This document shows, piece after piece, positions 12,193 through 25,383 of a stretch of DNA of 64,000 nucleotides. The notes under the pieces are model-generated. The model worked only from the letters and a program-made list of their open reading frames with translations. It was not told the origin of the DNA and did not search any database. The stretch comes from Gordius sp. MW1 (taxonomy: Eukaryota; Nematomorpha; Gordioida; Gordea; Gordiidae): contig OZ038531.1 in assembly GCA_964036665.1 (NCBI GenBank), forward strand, positions 2,790,001 through 2,854,000, read 5' to 3'. Positions within the stretch are counted from its first letter, which is position 1. Every line of letters starts with the position of its first letter. Both the position numbers and the translations under genes were made by a program.

Positions 12193-15100
12193 GTAAGTTA
12201 CTTTCGTTATTAGATTGGTACTTTTATTGAATTTTATTTTATAATTAGACATTAGCCAGCATTCAAATTAGAGGGGGGCATTATAGATTTAAGGAGGGGC
12301 AAAATTAACATTTTTTGAAATTTTAGCCATAATTTTAACTAATTTTAACAAATTTTTGGATTTAAAGGGGGGCAGCCGCCCCTCCCTGGCCCCCCCCCCT
12401 GGCTACGCCCATGCAATTAGATATTTTTTGGTACGATGCTAGTCTTGAAATCCTAGACTGCTCACCATATGTTATCTCGCATCCCATGTCTTTCTGCAGT
12501 GTACCACATTGTTAAAACAGAAAAAGTGAATTTGCCTTCCTCATTAGTTAATAAATATAAAAAGAATTTTAGATTATTAATAAAATGCGGATGGCACTAA
12601 ATTGCTTTAACATCATATTCTCACAATATTTTTTATTTTTATGAATTTTGTACATGATATAAATATTATAAAATGAGGTTTTTATTCTTTAACTACTTCA
12701 ATATTTTTTTCATTACGTTTTGAAAATAATTTACCAATATAACTAAATCTATATGTCCTTCCCTCATTTGTGCACATTTCAAAATGGCGGAAAAACGGTG
12801 CACTTATTTAAAGTTGAGGAGCAGTTTATCTAGTCTACGTTTGAATTATCAAATCGTTAAACACTCTTTTTTTAAGGTGTCAGGCCTATAATGTCTTTTT
12901 TAATTTTAAAACCCGACCCCGTCCGCACTTTTGAATTTTTGGTTACCCGCAAGGGTAATTACTTATTTTTAAACTTATTATAACTGATACCAATAAATCA
13001 GCTGTGTAAATATAAAAATAGTATCATAGGGGGGGGGGGGGGAGGAGTGATTGATTAATGATTTATTGATTGATTGATTTTACCGGTTTTAGGTTACGGT
13101 TATGGAACCCTAGCCGTATTTCTGATCAGTTTGCTATCCTTGCTCGGGGTCGTTTTGGTACCTTTCCTCTCCAAAACCTATTACAGCTACCTCATATTGG
13201 GCCTAATAGCCCTCGCCATTGGTACTATGTCGGGCGATGCCTTCTTACACCTAATACCACAAGTTAGTTTTTGGGATAGGCCGACCAGCAGCTGATATAT
13301 TAACATAGACTAATAACCTGCTCAATCCCTTTTAAAAAGTGTTCCAAATTTGGCATCCATTTTGAAAAGTGAATTGAATGGTTAGGTTTAATGGTTTCGG
13401 CTCCTATATATTCGTTTTGATATAAAAATGTAAATCATTTAGAGTTTTATCAACTTGAGCTTTTAAAAATCAAAATATTGGTATAAAAATTAATAATTTT
13501 AGAAAAATAAAATTAACTTTTATAGCGCCATCTACACTTGAACTTATTTTCTAACATGAATTTTTGCCAATTCACATGGTTTAATGAATTCTTAAAATTG
13601 CTATAACGCTTAAAATCGGTTGTTTCGTGTTATAAGGTTAATACAATCCATCGCTATACAAACTCTGCGTCACTTTTCAAAAATGGCGGTCGTTTTTTGC
13701 AACAATTTTGATGCGTGAATGTTAAAAGAGATGAGCAGTCTATGTTTATTAAGTACCCTAGGCCGGCGCCATCTTGAGTGAACTTTTTTGAGATGTGCCC
13801 GGCTGTGCACTTCCACGCTCTTAAGTTTAGCGTTTTATCGTTCAACCGAAATGACTTAGCGTTTAGATGGTCAATACATGCTTTTATACATGGCTACCCA
13901 CTACTCTCCTTACTTAATGGTCACATCTAGAGTGTTGTGAAAACGGGCGGAGGTTTTGTTTGGTCTACCTTTGGTTAAGACTAAGACTGACGGTCGACTC
14001 TAGTCTGTTTTTCAAATTTAGACTAAGCCTAGGGGCTTTGGGCCGTTTATGTGTGGTCGACCAAAACCAAGGGGCGACCAAAAAACCCCAGGTTTTTACA
14101 ACACTAATCACATAAGCTTATGTCAGTCTGATCATATATATATATATCTATTCGCTCCACCAGAGTCTTGATGAGTGGTTTGCCCCGCTCCTCTCTACAA
14201 GTGAAGCTTGGGGGGGGGGCACATATTGGAAATTGTGAAAAAACTTTCGCTTCCTTAGAAAACCGAACGACTTTGTCATAATGCTCGCTCTAGACCCGAC
14301 AAAATAAAAAAATTTTAAACAAATTTTGGATGTTTTTTCAGTATAAAAACTCTTGTTTGGCCAAAAGACATCGACCCAACTCCGATTTAAGCCTGTTAGC
14401 TCAGCTCTTTTAAAGATTAGAAATCATCGTTTCGGTCAAATAAGCGAGACGATTTTAGATGCTTTATCTAGAGCGATAAATCTTCATTGAAAAATTTTAA
14501 GCGTTGGAAAGCGACATCTCGTCAACTTAAATCCGAAAATTATTGCATATATCTTTATATTATATAAATATGGCGAAATTATAAAGCCAGCTAGCGGTCA
14601 TCATTCATTAGCTAGTGTAATTGCGAAAGCAAGATAAGTGTATTTTACGGAAGCACAAGTTTGCACCGCATTAAAAACCCTTAGAGCTAGTGTTGTAAAA
14701 ACGGCTGGGTTTAGTTTGGTCGACTTTTGGTTTTTTGGTCTATTTTTCTGAGTCGCATAGAGCGATTTATTAGAAAGGCAAGTTGGACAGGACAGACGGA
14801 CGGACGGACAACCAAAAGTAGGCCCATAAATTGCATAGCAATTAATTATTATTTATCCGCTCTCTTACTTAAATCCTGTTATCTTATAGTTATCGCCCAC
14901 TTTATGCATAATAATAGTTTTATTTATTGGACTTTACCTATTGACCGTCAAAATTTGTAAATCGATATTGTGGTGATGTAGTGGGATTTTATCTATTATA
15001 GTGTATGTTTGACCTGATATCTAATTCATTCTGGATACCCTTCATCTAACTTTATGATCGGATATCGTTTTAATACCTAATTTTTTGTATTAAAAATAAC

Positions 15101-18100
15101 GAAAACCGGAGTAAAATTACATTATCAAAATTGCAAAGTAATTGAAAATCAATTTATAAAATAGCATCATTAATGAAAAAATGGGTTAGTTTTTTGCTAC
15201 TATCTTTAAATCGCGTTGTTTTCTTAGAATATATAATAGTTGTTGTGAATTCCCTGATGCAAAACTTTATGGTTTTGTAGAAGGTTTAAGGTGAAGTAAA
15301 AAATTTTATGCTTAAAATAATTGGCTTTTCATTGAAAAGAGGGTAAATACGGCTATATGTATTTGGAATTATTTTACCAAATTTTCCCTTTATAGCCAAG
15401 TTTTTTTGTGAAAAATGTTAATATGTTAGACTAGAGATGGGCATTTTCCCTGGAATTTTAATTAAGGGAATATTCCCGGGAATTTAGGGGAAATAACGGG
15501 TAGTTGGGGTAATTAATTGGAAAAATAAAAAGTTTAATTCATAATGTTGTGTATAAGATAAAAAATTTGTAAAAAACATGCTAATATTAAAACGAAATGC
15601 TAATTAAGTTTATTTGTCCAATAATTTAATTTTATCACAAATCATCACAATAAAAGTTAAAAGATATTAAAATTTTGCCTATCGTCATTAAGCGATTAAA
15701 TTAATTCATCAGAAGAAGATAATGATGGCGTTTTTGATTTAAAACTGACAGTATTTTTAAAGTGCATATTGTGTCTTATAAAAACTAGTTTCTTGACCTT
15801 GCCATTCTTCATCCGATTTCGTGATTTAGAATGAACATTTCCAAACGTAGACCAATTCTTTCCGTGGAAGCACTAGTGGCAGCAATCGAAAAAAGTTTTA
15901 CAGCAACTTCTGAGGGTGGAGTCGCGCATAACCTTTTATAACAGAGCTTTCGGCAAATAACCCGTCTTTTGCGCGAAATTTTGCCAAATTGGCAGTAACT
16001 TTGGCATTTAGATCTGCGCTTCGAGAAATAATTTTAATAGCTTGAAAGGCGTGGCCAATTTTTTTAGTCGTCAGATGAAGTCCACAATACCGTGGATCAA
16101 GCAAATAGGCCGCCATGTGAAAGTACTTACGGCATTTGCTAATGAATTTTTTATTCGAGGCTGTCTCTGTTTGGCAAAATTCCTTGCAAGAGATTTCATT
16201 AAAATGCGTTTTTATGTTATAAAAAGCTTCGGGCACATCCGACAGTAATCCACTGTCACTTTCTATAGAAGTTATTTTCGTCAAAATGACATCTAAAAAA
16301 TGGCCAATTTCTCGCAAAAGACATCATTGTCAAGCAAATTTAAACGTTTGCTGCGATCAGCAAATGTATCCTCAGCGCCAATTCTCGAAGAATGTTCAAA
16401 AAACTATTGTCACCTTACCTCCCCATCTTGTGACAGGGGATATTAAAGGTTATTGTTCGGTTTTTGTAAGTCTGTTTTTCAATGAAGGTTGAAGACAAAA
16501 TTGTATTATCTTTTATATATATTTAATAATTTGTTTAACTTTTGCTGTTATATAGTTTGGGTAGTGGTGACTTTATTGCAAATATCTTTAATTAATAGAT
16601 TAAGTCTGGGTGCTGCACAGCCAAAGTACTCAATTAAAGAAAGTTGAGATTTTACTTTTTCCCAGGCCTTCTTCATATTTTTTGCACTGTCCGTTGCAAT
16701 CGCAATGAACTTTTGAGTACTAATTTCTTGCATCATCTTGAGAAATTCACTAGATATATACTCACCAGTGTGGGCATTCGACCCTGCATCTATAGATTGT
16801 AGAAAATGGGTTTTGTTGTCATTATAATAAAATTAATTATAGACTTTCCCCTAATATTTGTCCATCCATCGCTGACTAATGTAAAATAAGAGCTTGATTT
16901 TAGTTTTTCATTGATAATTGTTTTAATCTTGTCAAATGGAACATTTAGCTAGGAACCTCGTATTGCATTTCTAGGTGGAATTTTGTAGGAAGGTTTTATA
17001 GATTTAAAAAAGTCCTTCTATAATTGTCAGTTATATATATATATATTTTTTTAAATCTTTATTAGTAAAATCTATATATATGAAAAATATAAAACACGTT
17101 CAATGAATAAATAAAAAACTCGGGCCTTCGGCCCTCGTGGGAAGGGGGAGGGGAGAAGGGAAGGGGGGAAGGGAAGGGGGGACGACTCATCTTTACTTCG
17201 TATAAATGTATCATATTTGCTATGCAATTTATGGGCGAGAAAGGTGGGAAGGGGCGAGAATGCCTATAGGGGGGTATTAAATGCCTAATGCTTATTAATT
17301 ATTTATACAAATTTTCCATTTATAGGCAAAATGTAATATAGGCAAAATGTAATATAGGCAAGGGTTAGAGTTAGATTTAGTGTTTGCATCTAGTTGCGTA
17401 TTACATTAGTTTTTACGGCCTTTAGTGATTATGGGTCTAACAAACATTATATTATAAAACATCACAATGTTAAGAATTTGCAGAATTGTTGGGAGAAATT
17501 TTTGTTGAATTTGAACAATTTTTAATTAAAAAAATCAAAAATTTGGCGAATGGTCATTTTTTCTCCATTGGTCAGTACCAACAGATACTCTATTAGTCAA
17601 TGATAGCCAAAAAAACGGAAAAAAAATTTGATGCTCACTTTGGCCAATGGTCATTTTTTTCCATTGGTCAGCAGCCAGGACACGGTAAAAGTGGATATAA
17701 ATTCATAATAGTCAAAAAAAACGAGAAAAAAAATTTTCGAATCACATTTTGGCCAATGGTCATTTTATTCCATTGGTCAGCAGCCAGCGGACGGCCAAAA
17801 AGTCATAATAGCAATGGTAGGAACAGGAACAATCATAATAGTCAAAAAAAACGAAAAAAATAATTTCGATTCACATTTTGGCCAATGGTCATTTTTTCCA
17901 TCGGTCAGGAGCCAGCGGACGGCCAAAAAGTCATAATAGCAATGGTAGTAACAGGAACAATCATAATAGTCAAAAAAAGAACGAAAAAATAAACTCGGAT
18001 TCACATTTTGGCCAATGGTCATTTTTTTCATTGGTCAGCAGCCAGCGGACGGCCAAAAAGTCTTATTATCAATGATAGTAACAAGAACAATTATAAGAGT

Positions 18101-21100
18101 CAAAAAAAACTCCGGGATTCTAACCCAAAAAAATTGCATAGCAATTAAATGTAAACAACTTTTATTTATGTTTATTATATAATAAAATGAAGCAATAATA
18201 GAACAAGCGGACGGCCAAAAGTCATATTATCAATGGTAGTAACAGGAAAAATTTATTAATTTAATTTAAAAAATAAAAAAAAATTTGCCCTCTCCGGGAA
18301 TCGAACCAGCAATTCAGAACGTTCGCCGGGGTTCGAACCCACATTAATAGAGGCATAGGCTTTTGTAGGGGCACAGGCACCCATATCAGTAGAGGCATAG
18401 GCCCTTGTAGTGGAGGGCATAGGGTAATTATAGCAATTAATATCAATGTTACCCAATTCAAAAACGAATAGATATACTTATGCATTAATTTAACATAGCA
18501 ATTAAAACCCGACCCCGCCCGAAAGCGAGGGAGATAGAGATGAGGGGTGGGGCACCTCTTTCTCATGCATTAATTTAAAAAATCGATAACCTAATATACC
18601 CAATGCAAATAGATAGGGACGGACGACGGACGGACAACAAAAAACGAGCCCATAAATTGCATAGCAATTAAAAGCGTGACTACTCTTCATCTTCATCGAG
18701 GGCCAGGTGTCGGAAAATGCATTATAATTGTATTTGGCTATTAAAATTCCTATTTTTTGGCGCAAAAGAAAACTTGCTGAGTATTTTCCTTCGGGAGATC
18801 TCTTTCCTATCAATTTAAAGAAGGCTAAATGCCTGTTTGCCAAAAGTGGCGGAACAGAAAGCCACGATAGGGATAAAAATTTTAGAAGGAATTATATCAC
18901 GGTATTTATGAGTTTTGCGTGCTTCCGCTAGAGCTAGTGGGTCAGCGTTATTGTTAGAGGGTGCAAATACGTCGATGCAGGTAAAGTCCCAAGATAGGAA
19001 CTTACCATCATCACATGGAATTGTGGATGTTTCATCGGGCCGCATTCTACCCTCAAGAGTGGGTTCTGATGGTTCGAGAATAGAGGGGAAGGCGGCTTTT
19101 AGTAAAGCGATTTGAATCAAAAGGTTGATCTTTTGATGGCGAATGAAACGTAATTTGTTAAGTTTACAATGTAAGGGGTGATGGGCCCAAACATCAATTT
19201 GTTTCTTACAATTTTTACAAGTCATTTGCTTGCAAATTGGGATCCCCAGTCTCAAGGCGATCGCGTAGTAATTTCGGGGTTTGGGAGTAAGAGCCCAGAG
19301 AACCTGCTTGGAATGCATTCCAGCCATTCGTGACCAGAGTCAGTAGTTGGACATTTAGATAGCCAGTGCAAGCTTCTTTTCATTTAACCTTTCTTGTTGC
19401 ACTGGAGTCATGCTATCGAAGTACTGATTAACATTTGATGTAGATTGTTTCGAAGTAATTAAATTTGTTGTCAACACAGGTATTCTTCCAACAATTGTAG
19501 ATGATTCTGGGGAAATTGAAAAAACTTCTAATTCTAAGCACCTTTTTCCCCTTGCATACTCTGGACATTTATGGATATGGGTAAACATTTTTGTTGGGTT
19601 AGGGCAGTTATATTTAAGATTGCAATAATTGCAGATAGCAATAAAACCTTTCTTAGTGGAGGATATTTGCCTAGAAAAATCTTTCCAGATATCAGATGGT
19701 TTTATTGGCATCTTTTTATGAAAGGAACTAATATAACAATATTTTTAATCAGTTCTAATTATCAAATCAATATTTAGGTATTTACCAATAAGTAGACAAA
19801 AGTTTTACATGAATAAAAGTTTCCAAAGGGAATACAAAGTTTCATGAAATATTATTATTTTACATGTAAGTGTGTGTGAATTTAAATCCAAAAATATGGT
19901 GCTAAATTAAATTTAAAGTCAAACAGATTTACTAAATGTTAATTTAAATTTCAAGGTCAAACAATCTAAATGCTACATTAAATTAAATTGCTTTTATGAA
20001 TTTATTTGAGCTTACTGTGTGTGTGGAGTGGAATTGAAAAATATGGTACTAAACTAAAAAGTCAAACAGATTAACCTAAATGGTTATTTAAATTTACAAA
20101 TATGTGTAACTAACATGAATACAAATATGGCAACTAAAATTTCAAATGCCAGTTTAATTTTAAATGTTTATTTTTTCTAGAATTAAGTGTTAGAAAATAG
20201 TTGCAAGAAAATAACAATAGGCGGAAAATGCTAAATATAAGTTACCACGAGGAAAATATGAAATTCTATATGATTAAAATTAGTTAATTAATAAAATAAT
20301 TCCTAAATTTATGTTAAAAGCATTAATTTTTTAGGGGAGAAAATTCATTATTCCCCCTAGTGCCATCTCTATAGTTAGACTATATACCGTTTGAAAATAT
20401 CTCTGTTACAATTTACGATTTAATTTATTAGCCTTAGAGCTGCTTATTTGATATAAATTCAAATTTATTTAAGATTTAATTACCATCGATTGCCCTTTAT
20501 TAATTTAAAAGTAATATTTCTTTTTGGGCAATAATGGAATATGTTTAAATTGTCACCAAATACAAGTTTTAGCATACAGTTTAAGTCAGCAGCACCTATC
20601 TTACAGTCTCAATATTGTCGCAAATTAGTGAAATTTAGGTATAGCCATGATTTTAATGATAATTTTGTTAAATGTGTCAATTTTTTTGGATTTTTTTTTT
20701 GGGGGGGGGGGCAAACGTCCCTTTATGCCCCCCTGGCTACCATGTAATCTAATTCATGCATCTTATAATCTCTAATTTGACCTTTTGTTCTTAAAATGTA
20801 ACTTTTGTTGGGACTTTTTAAAGTGTTTTTGGGATTCCCATTGTTGGTAGATCGTTGTTAATGTCTTGGAAAATGGGACACAAACGCGACATTTATTGTC
20901 GAAAATTTCTAATAAACATGTCTATTGTGACATATATTATGTATAATAATAATTTTTGACAATTGCAATAAATAGCATTTTTGTCACATAACGCGTTTTT
21001 ACGCCAAGCTATCATCTATGTAAAACGATTTAAGGTTCATTATTTTTGTTAGGTTTTAAAAACACTTTACTATAACCTACATGTTCTTCCCTTTTTTGTG

Positions 21101-24100
21101 CACATTTCAAAATGGCGCCGAAAAAGGTTTATACTCTTATTTTCTTAACATATCGGTTCGATAGGCACTGGGCTTGCACCAACACAGTCACCCAGAAGCT
21201 GGGTCTAGCATCGAGCCGTCTGTTAATGGTAGTTTTCATAGTGGGGACCATGGCCATTCTCACAGCGATCACGATATTGAATCGACTGCTGGTCAAGATG
21301 CAGTTTGGAAACTCTTAGTCGTTATCGGTAAATATATCATGAAATTTATTATTTTTGTTGTTATTATTAAAATGGGGAAGTCTGGGACGGGCCTAGTCTA
21401 AGCCAAAGATGCAATTAAATTATACTCAGGAGACCCATAATTATAGCTCGATCTTTGGTGTTAGTAAATACAAATTATTAGTAGGCCCAAAAAGGCATGG
21501 GCGTAGCGAAGGGGGGGCATTCCCTCTAAATCCAAAGATTTGTTGAAAAGATTTCAAAAAATGATCATTTTGCCCCTCCCTAAATCATCATCCCCTCTAA
21601 TCCCAATGCTGGCTGTGCCCATGCAAAAAGGTATATATATACATACATATCAATGAAGAACAAACACTATTTATGAAAGAAATATCAACCATTATATACA
21701 TGGATATAGCCAGCATTGGAATTAGAGGGGGGGGCAAAAATGATTTTGGAAGGGGCAAAATGGTAATTTTTTGAAATTTAAGCCATAATTTCAACAAATT
21801 TTTGGATTTAGAGGGAAGCAGCCACCCTCCTTCCTCCCACCCCCTCCCCCCCCCCCCGGCTACGCCCATGTGACAGCACTCTTATTTAATAATTATCAGC
21901 TGTTCATCTCAGCCTATCGTATCATTAATCTATGATTATATATAGCTAGTGTTGCGAAAACGGCTGGGTTTTGTTTGGTAGACCTTTGGTTTTTGGTGGA
22001 CTAAACATAAACAAATCAAATGTTTGACTCTTTATGTGACTTAGAAAAATAGACCAAAAAACCAATGGTTTGTTTATGTCCACCAAAAACCAAACAGCCG
22101 TTTTTACAACAATAATATATATAATCGAGAACAAACACTATGAAAGAAATAACAACCTTTATATACATGGGTAGCCAGCATTGGGGGGGGGGGGGCAATA
22201 ATGATTTAAGGAGGGGCAAAACAAATTTTTGGATTTAGAGGGGGGCAGGCTACCCCCACGTATACTAACATTTTAATGTAAATTATATCCTCTCTTTTGT
22301 TTGGGCCACAGGTACGATCTTCGTGTTTCACATGATGGAAATTTTGTTGCGTTACATGCAAGCGAGCATGGACGCGAAAAAGGGTAAAGCGCCCACAGGA
22401 CATCATCACCACCACCACCACGGACCTACCTCTCAGTCCAATACTGATTCTCATAATCACCTCGTGCTCCCCGCTCTGGCAATCCCTATGCTGAAATCTA
22501 AGAAAGAGAAAAATCCGGGGGAAGGTGCTGGGCAAAGCGTTCCAACAAATATCGCACAAAATGGTTGCACCAATTTTAAAGTTTTTCTTTGCCTTTTATA
22601 TGCATATATACATCATATACATGCTTTGTTTGTAATTTGGGAAATAATATATGTGTACTAGTTTTGAAAAAATTGCTGGGTTTTGTTTGGTCGACCGTTG
22701 GTTTTAGTCGACAACTTATTCGACCTCAAGGCTTGGTCGAAATTTGAAAAACAGACCAGAAGCGACCGTTTATCTTAGTAAAACCAAAGATCGACCATAC
22801 AAAACTCAGCCGTTTTTACAACACTAATATGTGGGCTACTAGAGACCTTTAATCAACTTAAGATTAGATCTTCGAATGTTATAATGCGTGCGGGTCGGGC
22901 TATGATTTCTCAAGCCCTAAGCGAAAAGGTCCCTTTACTAAAAGCTAAGTTAAAGAGCGGGCCAAGAAGGGACACTTACACCCCGCCCCCTCTATGTACT
23001 AATGTTAATTAGTGTTGAAAAATGGATGGGTTTTGTTTGGTCGACCTTTGGCTTCAGTCGACTCTTAGTCGAAAATTAAAAAACAGACCAGAAGCGACCG
23101 TTATTCTTAGATGAACCAAAGGCCGGCCAAACAAAACCCAGCCGTTTTTACAACACTACTGTTAATTTTACTCTACAAAACAGTGTGATAATAATATAAG
23201 TTTTTTGTGGTACAAATGGTGTTGCTCGTTATTTATAGAATCGCACTAAAGATCAAAATTTGTTTCGGAAATGGTTGGCATCTAAACGGAAGGGTGGTAG
23301 CGCCGAGAATGATGTGGGCACCGATTCGAATTGCTTAACCCAGCTAGCTATAGATAAAAATTGCCAAGGTAATGTGATTGTCATGCATGTTGCATTAGTA
23401 TTAGGGATTAATAGATAACATAATAATTATTATTGGGATGTTTTAAACCAAATCTACTTGTTTTTATTCATAAAAATAGATTGATTTTGGATCTAAGGCC
23501 CCCTGTCTACTCTAAGACCATGGGCGTACGCAGGTTTTGAATTAGAGGGGGGCAGATTAAAAAAAAAAAATTTCTATCCAAATCCAAAATTTTTCCTTAC
23601 CAAAAATTTTACTGAGAGCAAAAAAAAAAAAAAAAAGGTCTCGACTATTTGGAGGGGGGGGAGCCACATTAGGGTGGGGCAGAGCCTAATGAGGGTGGGG
23701 CAGAGCAAAATTAGGGGGGGGCAAAATAAATTTTTTTTTATTCTTGAGGGTTTTTGTATTGAAAAAATCTTATTTTTAAAATTAGGGGGGGGCAGCCGCC
23801 CCCCCCCCTGCGTACGCCCATGTCTAAGACTATTGCTTAACTTATCATTTTCCTTACTCCACTTAAGGGAGATAATCAAGTTCTTAACGTTGCTTTTAGT
23901 GTTGTAAAAACGGCTTGGTTTTGTTTGGTCGATCCTTTGTTATAGTCGTAAACATAAACGGACCACCGGTTTTTTGGTCGGTTTTCTTGGTCGCGTCGCA
24001 TAAACAGGCCAAAGGTTTTGGTTTAGTCGAATAAAACAACTACCCAACACTAGTTACCTCTTATTGTAAGTGTCGGATCCCTTGATACGCGGATATTCCC

Positions 24101-25342
24101 CATTTCCCCCAACCCCTTGTAAAACGGTGTATCTCATTCGATTAATTACAAAAGTTCATTTATTGTTAGGTTTCTTAACATTGTCGAGTTTTTTGATCTT
24201 ATAACATCTGCCTATCAGAGGCATACTCACTGAGTAACCCCTTTTCCTGTAACCTTAAGTTCATATGTGATACTTTTACTTTCTATTTAATTTCAGTACG
24301 TGTGTTACTTTACCCCCCCCCCCACGCGCTTATACGTGTTTGTTATTTATTCCCCATATATATGTATTACCATTGATCAACATGAATACGCATCATACAA
24401 CCTGATAACGCGTTTCGATAATTATTATATTTTCCGTCTTAAGATATACAATAAAAATGTAGCTCCTGATTCTCCGGCTTCTAACTACTCCCTTTGGGGA
24501 GGGGACAAGGTTTATCCCTTTACGGCCCAATATAGTTTATCCTTTTACGACCCAATATAGTTTATCCTCCTATCTTTCCTTTCAATTCGCCCAAATATTT
24601 ATTCCTATTCCTCATATCTTAAATCCCATCCTGAACAAATGTAAAGATTGCGCATTAAAACATCATTTTTATGTTTTTTTACAACGATGTTTTGTGCTAA
24701 CTAAGAGAACTCCGTCTTGTTGGATAAATCACATAATCTTCGTAGAAGTGTCGTAAAAACAGCTGGGTTTGGTTTGGTCGACCTTTGGTTTAAATAAGAT
24801 TAACAATCGACTCTGGTTTGTTTTTCAAATTTCGACTAAGCCTAGAGGTTAGAGCTTTTTTCAACCAGAACCCGACCCGACCCGAAAGCATTTTAAATTT
24901 TTCAGCCCGAACCCGACCCGACCCGAAATCGTTTTAAAAATTTTAACCCGACCCGACCCGAATGCATTTTAAAATTCTCAACCCGAACCCGACCCGGCCC
25001 GAAAGAGTTAAAAAAAATTAACCGAATCCCTTTTGAACGTGTTTTATATTTTGGTATCAAACGCGAGAGTAAGAAAAATTGCGGTTTGCATGGGCGTAGC
25101 CAGGGGGTGGCAGGGACGGGCGGATGGCCCCCTCTAAATCCAAAAAATAATAAATTTTATCAAATCATGGCTAAAATTAAAAAAATGGTCCCCTAATCAT
25201 TATTCCCCCCCCCCCTCTAATTTCGATTTCCTGGCTACTCCCATAGGGTGTTTAAAATTTAATAAACAAATTAAAGTGCGATTTAGGAAAATTATTGATT
25301 CCATCGATTTTGATTACTAAATTTATTTTAATGATTTATTAT

Positions 25343-25383
<41 letters not shown>

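Larger units (their letters stand above)
15432..20371 (-). mobile_element. Full-length but decayed hAT transposon in ZIP intron 2
   Basis: The ends are TAGAGATGGGCATTTTCCC at 15432 and, inverted, TAGAGATGGCACTAGGGGGA at 20371. The flanks are near-matching (TGTTAGAC on the left, AGTTAGAC one base beyond the right end), consistent with the 8-bp duplication of hAT elements. The coding strand is minus. In order: BED zinc finger (19711-19355), a LINE fragment and element F as insertions (about 19350-17040), the catalytic-domain SDGWTNIRG block (about 16960-16860), [11 protein letters not shown] and [14 protein letters not shown] (16736-16548), AAYLLDPRY (about 16110) and the C-terminal [11 protein letters not shown] dimerisation block (about 15800). 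It is broken by insertions, frameshifts and stops. Confidence 0.9.

Noticed and set aside
13070..13267. An alternative frame overlapping ZIP exon 2
   Set aside because: The other frame gives two helices with LIV-1 signatures and correct splice phases; this one is its shadow.
17600..18075. Open frames of 65-87 codons on both strands
   Set aside because: They are translations of the tandem repeats of element F; the same peptides recur with each unit.
18291..18345. Possible tRNA gene (GGTTCGA motifs with T-run)
   Set aside because: Only B-box-like pieces are present. No acceptor stem, D arm or anticodon arm can be formed, and the same text occurs in other element F copies.
22411..22440. Seven consecutive His codons, as in a cloning tag
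   Set aside because: It lies in frame inside a ZIP exon with matching splice phase and among other His clusters typical of the family. No vector sequence surrounds it.
24300..24560. An 86-codon open frame after a cag acceptor-like site in ZIP intron 5
   Set aside because: The sequence recurs at 61.7 and 62.7 kb as repeat H, does not fit the ZIP phase, and encodes nothing recognisable.
24860..25010. CCCGACCCGAACCCG arrays as telomeric repeats
   Set aside because: They are degenerate, interrupted by AT-rich text, and lie at fixed positions inside element G with defined ends.
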